From Candidatus Aenigmatarchaeota archaeon (lineage in GTDB: Archaea > Aenigmatarchaeota > Aenigmatarchaeia > QMZP01), in contig JAFCEK010000013.1 of NCBI GenBank assembly GCA_017609225.1, forward strand, positions 1 through 16,918: DNA of 16,918 bases, given 5' to 3'. Shown one piece after another: positions 12,763 through 16,918 of the stretch; position 1 is the first letter of the stretch, and every line of letters starts with the position of its first letter. Under the pieces are notes generated by a model, which saw only the letters and a program-made list of their open reading frames with translations, was not told the DNA's origin and searched no databases. Both the position numbers and the translations under genes were made by a program.

Positions 12763-13250
12763 CATCTCACCTCTTTTACAAGCTGAAAATTGTATTTTTC
12801 AAATCCCTGTTTTTTGTAAAATTTCAGCGCCTTTGAATTATTAACATCAGCATCAAGATTTATAAACCTTATTTTGAGGGTTTTTGCCCTTTTTTCAATT
12901 TCTCTTATAAGTTTTGAGCCAATGCCCCTGCTCCTGTATTTTTCTGATACCGCAAGGTCTTCAACATATACCTCTTTCCTGAATGAAAACCCCCTCCATC
13001 TTTTCTTTATCCATGCCTCTGCATACCCAACAATCTTACTTCCATCAGCAGCAACAAGCAGCATATAATTTTTTGACTTCAGTGCATGGCTTAGATGCAT
13101 CCTGAAAACCTTCTCTGCACAATCAGAGAGCTTCCAGTATCTCTTAACAACCACAGGCCCGGGCAGGTTTTCATGAAACTCCACCAAATTCCTCCATAAA
13201 CACAGTATCTGCTCGGTGTCCCTCTTTCCCGCCTTTCTTACCCTTATCAT
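12762..13250 (-). CDS. GNAT-family N-acetyltransferase
   Basis: A 162-residue acetyl-CoA-dependent acyltransferase of the GNAT superfamily. The first strand and helix are IRVRKAGKRDTEQILCLWRNL. IVGYAEAWIKKRW (73-85) is a central strand region. VYVEDLAVSEKYRSRGIGSKLIREIEKRA holds motif A, with the acetyl-CoA pyrophosphate loop R-S-R-G-I-G. NNSKALKFYKKQGFEKYNFQL is the C-terminal motif B with the usual Tyr and GF pair. The substrate is not readable; protein N-termini, amines or antibiotics are all possible in this family. It starts five bases after the IleRS stop and its own stop overlaps the start of the small gene by one base, so it belongs to the same operon. No ribosome-binding site is convincing, and coupling to IleRS translation is likely. 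Confidence 0.88.
   Translation of the reverse strand: MIRVRKAGKRDTEQILCLWRNLVEFHENLPGPVVVKRYWKLSDCAEKVFRMHLSHALKSKNYMLLVAADGSKIVGYAEAWIKKRWRGFSFRKEVYVEDLAVSEKYRSRGIGSKLIREIEKRAKTLKIRFINLDADVNNSKALKFYKKQGFEKYNFQLVKEVR
12767..12773 (-). promoter_or_regulatory. Ribosome-binding site of the 73-residue protein gene
   Basis: GAGGTGA, a seven-base match to the archaeal consensus, lies four bases before the ATG at 12762 and within the last codons of the acetyltransferase. It is the main evidence that the small frame is translated. Confidence 0.7.
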
Positions 13251-13255
13251 AAGAA

Positions 13256-16120
13256 TCAGACCTTCCCAAAACCTATAGCTATGGATTTTCCCCTGAATTC
13301 CAGTTTTCCCTTGCTTTGTTTTGTTTTGCTGTATTTTATTTCTTTCCCGCCCACACCCTTAAGCAACTCGTTCCTGTATTTGTCCAGCAGCTGCCGGGTT
13401 TTTTTGTCTGTTTCCAGCTCCAGAACTATCCTGTCATGAACATTAAGGCCTGCATGCTTCCTCAGCATCTGAACCTTTCTAACAAGCTCCCTCAGGAATG
13501 CCTCATCCTCAAGCACAGCCCCAAGTGCAAGCTCCCCAAGCTCAAATTTTGCTTTTTTGCCTGTGAGTTTTGAAACAAACACAACCTGCTTCACATTCCC
13601 CATGTTCTTTATAACTGCCTCCAGTTCTCTTGCAAGCTGCTCATGCTTCCTGTCCTTCAGCCTTACAAAAACCCTGTCAACAGGCCATCTTATCTTTATT
13701 CCCTTCTCCTGCCTCAGCGCATGCATGCCCTCTATAACCTGCTCTGCAATCTCCATTCCCTCCTCAAGTTTTTTGTCTATCCTTTCCCTCTCTGCCCGGG
13801 GCCATTCCTGCATATGAACTGAATTTTTCCCGAACAAATCCAGGTATATCTTTTCAGTCAAAAACGGGGAAACAGGCGCAGCCATTTTCACAACCCTTTC
13901 CAGCACATAGCGCAGGGCATACTCTGCCGCCTTTCTGTCCGCTCCTTCATAGCCAGGGGAAACCCTGTCCCTGACAAGCTTGATATACCATCTGGAGAAA
14001 TCGTTTAGTATAAAATCATAGAGCTCCCTTGCAAACTCATGGAATCTGTAAGCCTTGCCTGCCTCCAGGCCCCTTTCGGCAAGGCTGTTCACCCTGCTTA
14101 TTATCCACCTGTCCTCAGGGTTGAGCCTTCCGGGCTTTGCCTGCTTCCCTTTCACATACATCTTTACAAACTCATACACATTCCAGAATACATTGAACAT
14201 CCTGCCGGTTTCCTTTGCCCCCTCCCAGTTGAAATAGAGATTATCCCATGGAGGAAAGCTCATGAAATAAAACCTGAACACATCCCTTCCATACTTCTCC
14301 ACAACATCCTCTGGTGCTATCCCGCCTTTTGACTTGCTCATTTTCTTGCCCTTTATGTCCAGCACCATGCCATGAAGCAGTATGTTCTTAAAGGGAGACC
14401 TGCCGAATGTGAGAACAGATGTAATAATCTGGGAGTTCCACCAGCCCCTGAACTGGTCAGGCCCCTCAACCTGGAAATCAGAGGGCCACATTTTTTCAAA
14501 CAGTGCCTTCTTCCTGGGATATCCAAGGCTTGCCCAGGTGCAAACCCCTGAGTCAAACCATACATCAAGCACATCAGGAACCCTTCTTGATTCCCCTCCG
14601 CATTTCCCGCATTTCAGCTTCACGCTGTCAATTTCAGGTATATGAAAATCAATCTCCCTTTTCAGCCCGGATTTCCTTTTCAGCTCATCAAAACTTCCTA
14701 TAACCTCAATATTTTTGCATTTGGTGCATTCCCATATAGGCAGGGGAATTCCCCAGTATCTCTGCCTTGAAACAGGCCAGTCCTCCAGGTTTTCAAGCCA
14801 GTCATTGAATCTGTCCCCAGCCCATTCAGGCACCCATTTCACTTTCCTGTTTTCATCCAGAAGCTTCTTCCTTATGTCAGTGACCTTGAAGAACCACTGG
14901 GGCATATTCAAAAAAAGCAGGGGAGTATCGCATCTCCAGCAGAACGGATACTCATGAGAGCTTTCCTCTGTTCCCAGAAGAACGCCCCTCTCATTAAGTT
15001 TTTCTATTATAACAGAATCCATATCCTTTGTATATTTGCCCTCAAGCCATCTGCCTGCCTCCTTTGTGAATGTGCCGTCCAGATTTACAGGAGAGATTAA
15101 AGGCAGCCCCTCTTTCCTTCCAACAAAAAAATCCTCCTGTCCATGGCCGGGAGCAGTGTGAACAAGCCCTGTTCCCGCATCAAGATTAACATACCTTGAG
15201 CTTAAAACCACCCTGTGCCCGTTCTTCAGGTTCTGCTGCGCCGGAACAAGGTCCTTCAGCGGGTGTTCATACTCCATGCCCTCAAGCTCCTTTCCCTTCA
15301 CAGTCCTGGTAATTTTATAATTGCCTGTTTCCACAATCTCTGTCATTATCTTTTCAGCAAGCTCCTTTGCCATAACAAGGGTTTCTCCTGTTGCCAGCTT
15401 CACAAACGCGTATTCAAAATCAGGATGAACCATTATGCCTGTGTTTGAAGGAAGCGTCCATGGAGTGGTTGTCCAGATAACCAGATACAGGTTTTTCCTG
15501 CCTTTGACAGGAAATTTCATATAAACAGATTTCTCTGTGACTGTTTTGTGCTCAATTTCATTGTAGGCAACAACCGTTTCGCATCTGGTGCACACATGCA
15601 CAGGATAGCTTCCCTTGTATAGAAACCCCTTCTCAAATGCCTTTTTAAAGGTGAACCAGGCACCCTCAATATACTGGTTTTCAAGCGTAAGATAGGGCCT
15701 GCCCCATTCCATCCAGACGCCAAGGTCAGCAAACTGCCTGTTCATGGTTTCAATGTTTTTTGTTGCAAACTCCCTGCATTTCCTTACAAACCTTGCCACC
15801 CCGTACTTCTGGATATCCTTCTTGCTTGAAAATCCCAGCGTTTTCTCCACGTTCACCTCAATAGGGGTGCCATGCGTGTCATAGCCCGGCTGGTCCCATA
15901 CATCATAACCAAGCATCCTCCAGAACCTTATATAGCAGTCCTTTATTATCTTGTTCCATGCTGTTCCGATATGAATGGATGCGGAAGCATACGGAGGCCC
16001 GTCAATAAAATAAAACGGCTTCTTCCCTGCCCTGCTTTTCTTAACCTTCTCATAAACCCTGTTCTTTTCCCAGAATTCGGCAATCTCTTTCTCAACCCTC
16101 TGCGGTTCGTATCTTGCCAT
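13256..16120 (-). CDS. ileS: Isoleucyl-tRNA synthetase
   Basis: A 954-residue class I synthetase that charges tRNA-Ile and edits misactivated valine. The HIGH-like motif is HIGT at 50-53, within DGPPYASASIHIGTAWNK. KMSKS is at 593-597 (GKKMSKSKGG). The CP1 editing domain shows WTTTPWTLPSN (216-226) and GTGLVHTAPGHGQEDF (316-331). Cys pairs CTRC (177-180), CWRC (394-397), CTKC (465-468) and CGKC (504-507) are likely zinc sites. WPVSRQRYWGIPLPIW (448-463) and DVWFDSGV are typical. The C-terminal anticodon-binding region follows from about 660, ending in the archaeal-type beta domain. Length and motif forms match the archaeal/eukaryotic-like enzyme. It begins 10 bases after the stop of the upstream citramalate-type gene and ends 5 bases before the acetyltransferase, inside a minus-strand operon. 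Confidence 0.97.
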   Translation of the reverse strand: MARYEPQRVEKEIAEFWEKNRVYEKVKKSRAGKKPFYFIDGPPYASASIHIGTAWNKIIKDCYIRFWRMLGYDVWDQPGYDTHGTPIEVNVEKTLGFSSKKDIQKYGVARFVRKCREFATKNIETMNRQFADLGVWMEWGRPYLTLENQYIEGAWFTFKKAFEKGFLYKGSYPVHVCTRCETVVAYNEIEHKTVTEKSVYMKFPVKGRKNLYLVIWTTTPWTLPSNTGIMVHPDFEYAFVKLATGETLVMAKELAEKIMTEIVETGNYKITRTVKGKELEGMEYEHPLKDLVPAQQNLKNGHRVVLSSRYVNLDAGTGLVHTAPGHGQEDFFVGRKEGLPLISPVNLDGTFTKEAGRWLEGKYTKDMDSVIIEKLNERGVLLGTEESSHEYPFCWRCDTPLLFLNMPQWFFKVTDIRKKLLDENRKVKWVPEWAGDRFNDWLENLEDWPVSRQRYWGIPLPIWECTKCKNIEVIGSFDELKRKSGLKREIDFHIPEIDSVKLKCGKCGGESRRVPDVLDVWFDSGVCTWASLGYPRKKALFEKMWPSDFQVEGPDQFRGWWNSQIITSVLTFGRSPFKNILLHGMVLDIKGKKMSKSKGGIAPEDVVEKYGRDVFRFYFMSFPPWDNLYFNWEGAKETGRMFNVFWNVYEFVKMYVKGKQAKPGRLNPEDRWIISRVNSLAERGLEAGKAYRFHEFARELYDFILNDFSRWYIKLVRDRVSPGYEGADRKAAEYALRYVLERVVKMAAPVSPFLTEKIYLDLFGKNSVHMQEWPRAERERIDKKLEEGMEIAEQVIEGMHALRQEKGIKIRWPVDRVFVRLKDRKHEQLARELEAVIKNMGNVKQVVFVSKLTGKKAKFELGELALGAVLEDEAFLRELVRKVQMLRKHAGLNVHDRIVLELETDKKTRQLLDKYRNELLKGVGGKEIKYSKTKQSKGKLEFRGKSIAIGFGKV

Positions 16121-16130
16121 ATTTTAACCC

Positions 16131-16918
16131 TTACTTTAATTTATCCAGCTGCATTAAAAAGTATTTATAGGAATCTCCGATAGCAGCTTCGCTTGCCCTT
16201 ATTATGTTTGTATGCCTTGCAAGGGATGTCCATTTGCGCCCGTTGCAAACAAATTCAGTGTAAACATCCACAAATGCTGCAGTGCCCCTTTCCCTGTAGC
16301 TGCCTTTTTTTGCAGCCACATCAAAGAAAAGCAGCTCTACCCTGTCAATTTCAGGATAATGCTTTCTTAATGCTGCCCTCAGTGCCTCATCAGCAGCATT
16401 AACAGGGCCATCGCCCCTGCCTGCAGTATGCTCACTACGCCCGTTAACCCTTACATGAACCGTTGCCTCAGACAATGTTTCAGGCTCCATCCCGGAATCA
16501 TACACATCTATGTTTGTTCTTCTCAGAAGTTCAAAGGGCTCCTGTATTTTATGCGTTTTGCTGTTCAGAAGCAGATAGAACTGGGCATCGCCAACCTTCC
16601 CTGCCCTTTCTATGTCTTCCAGAAGCTCCAATGTAAGGTCATCCTTTTTGTCAAGCTCAAGGCCATACCGCCTTGCCTCTGCCACAACGCTGGCTCCCCC
16701 CGCAACCCTGCCTAAGGGATACCATATCCTGTTGCCTATCAGCCTCAAATCAAAGAACTGGTATGCATTCATTTTTTCCATTCCATCAGTATGCATGCCC
16801 CCGGAGTGCGCACCTGCATTCATTCCCACAAACGGCTCGTTTGATGGAACCCTGAACCCTGTTATTACCTCAACCGCCTTTGAAACCTCTGTTGTTTTTT
16901 CCATATCAAGGCCTGTAT
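16131..16918 (-). CDS. Citramalate / 2-isopropylmalate synthase family enzyme, N-terminal part outside window
   Basis: Partial: the frame is open to the window edge, so the internal Met at 16904 is not the start. The visible 262 residues cover the end of the catalytic region and the C-terminal regulatory domain of the LeuA/CimA/homocitrate synthase family, which condense acetyl-CoA with a 2-oxo acid. AGAHSGGMHTDGM corresponds to the family's AHxxGxHxDG metal-site loop. EPFELLRR and the following EATVHVRVNG, EHTAGRGDGPVNAADEALR, and TNIIRASEAAIGDS match the layout I associate with CimA-type (R)-citramalate synthases more than with classical LeuA. Citramalate feeds isoleucine synthesis from pyruvate, which would fit its place 10 bases before ileS. 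The subfamily call is by recalled motifs only; leucine or homocitrate variants remain possible. Confidence 0.8.
   Translation of the reverse strand, partial: TGLDMEKTTEVSKAVEVITGFRVPSNEPFVGMNAGAHSGGMHTDGMEKMNAYQFFDLRLIGNRIWYPLGRVAGGASVVAEARRYGLELDKKDDLTLELLEDIERAGKVGDAQFYLLLNSKTHKIQEPFELLRRTNIDVYDSGMEPETLSEATVHVRVNGRSEHTAGRGDGPVNAADEALRAALRKHYPEIDRVELLFFDVAAKKGSYRERGTAAFVDVYTEFVCNGRKWTSLARHTNIIRASEAAIGDSYKYFLMQLDKLK

Noticed and set aside
1..16918. Search for CRISPR arrays, insertion sequences, integrase sites and defence genes
   Set aside because: No regularly spaced repeats, terminal inverted repeats, transposase or recognisable defence genes were seen, apart from the possible MNT domain at the left edge.

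Overview
The window reads as chromosomal DNA of an archaeon. Direct signs are an RNase P Rpp30 subunit, an initiator tRNA gene interrupted by introns and lacking an encoded CCA end, an archaeal-type isoleucyl-tRNA synthetase, TATA-like boxes placed for leaderless transcripts, and Shine-Dalgarno motifs of the GGAGGTGAT type. Gene density is very high (largest gap 177 bases). Compact genes and a large MopE/LamG-type surface protein would fit a DPANN or other uncultured lineage, but the sequence alone does not settle that. I see no transposon, CRISPR array, prophage or integration site.

Left part (1-3541): a truncated, AT-rich gene for a winged-helix protein running into a nucleotidyltransferase domain (HTH-MNT). 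Then come RNase P component 3, a divergent protein-L-isoaspartate methyltransferase, a metallo-beta-lactamase-fold hydrolase, RNase HII with an unusual active-site substitution, and an initiator tRNA-Met gene with two apparent introns. The last three bases of the tRNA are also the stop codon of the convergent surface-protein gene.

Middle part (3539-11350): a 1343-residue exported, C-terminally anchored surface protein; histidyl-tRNA synthetase; an unrecognised 226-residue protein; an M29-like aminopeptidase; and an unrecognised 191-residue protein divergent from it.

Right part (11359-16918, minus strand): a six-gene run that looks like one operon. In transcription order it holds a citramalate/2-isopropylmalate synthase family enzyme (N-terminus outside the window), IleRS, a GNAT acetyltransferase, a previously easy-to-miss 73-residue Cys/His protein, an HD-domain hydrolase, and a CDP-alcohol phosphatidyltransferase. 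Spacing is 5-29 bases or overlapping. A citramalate-type enzyme beside IleRS would join isoleucine synthesis with isoleucine charging. The small protein and the HD gene overlap by 47 bases, each with its own good ribosome-binding site.

No clear new multi-gene system stands out. The best candidates for novelty are the two-intron initiator tRNA, the small overlapping operon gene, the two unrecognised proteins, the RNase HII Asp-to-Glu change and the surface protein with its sorting-like tail.
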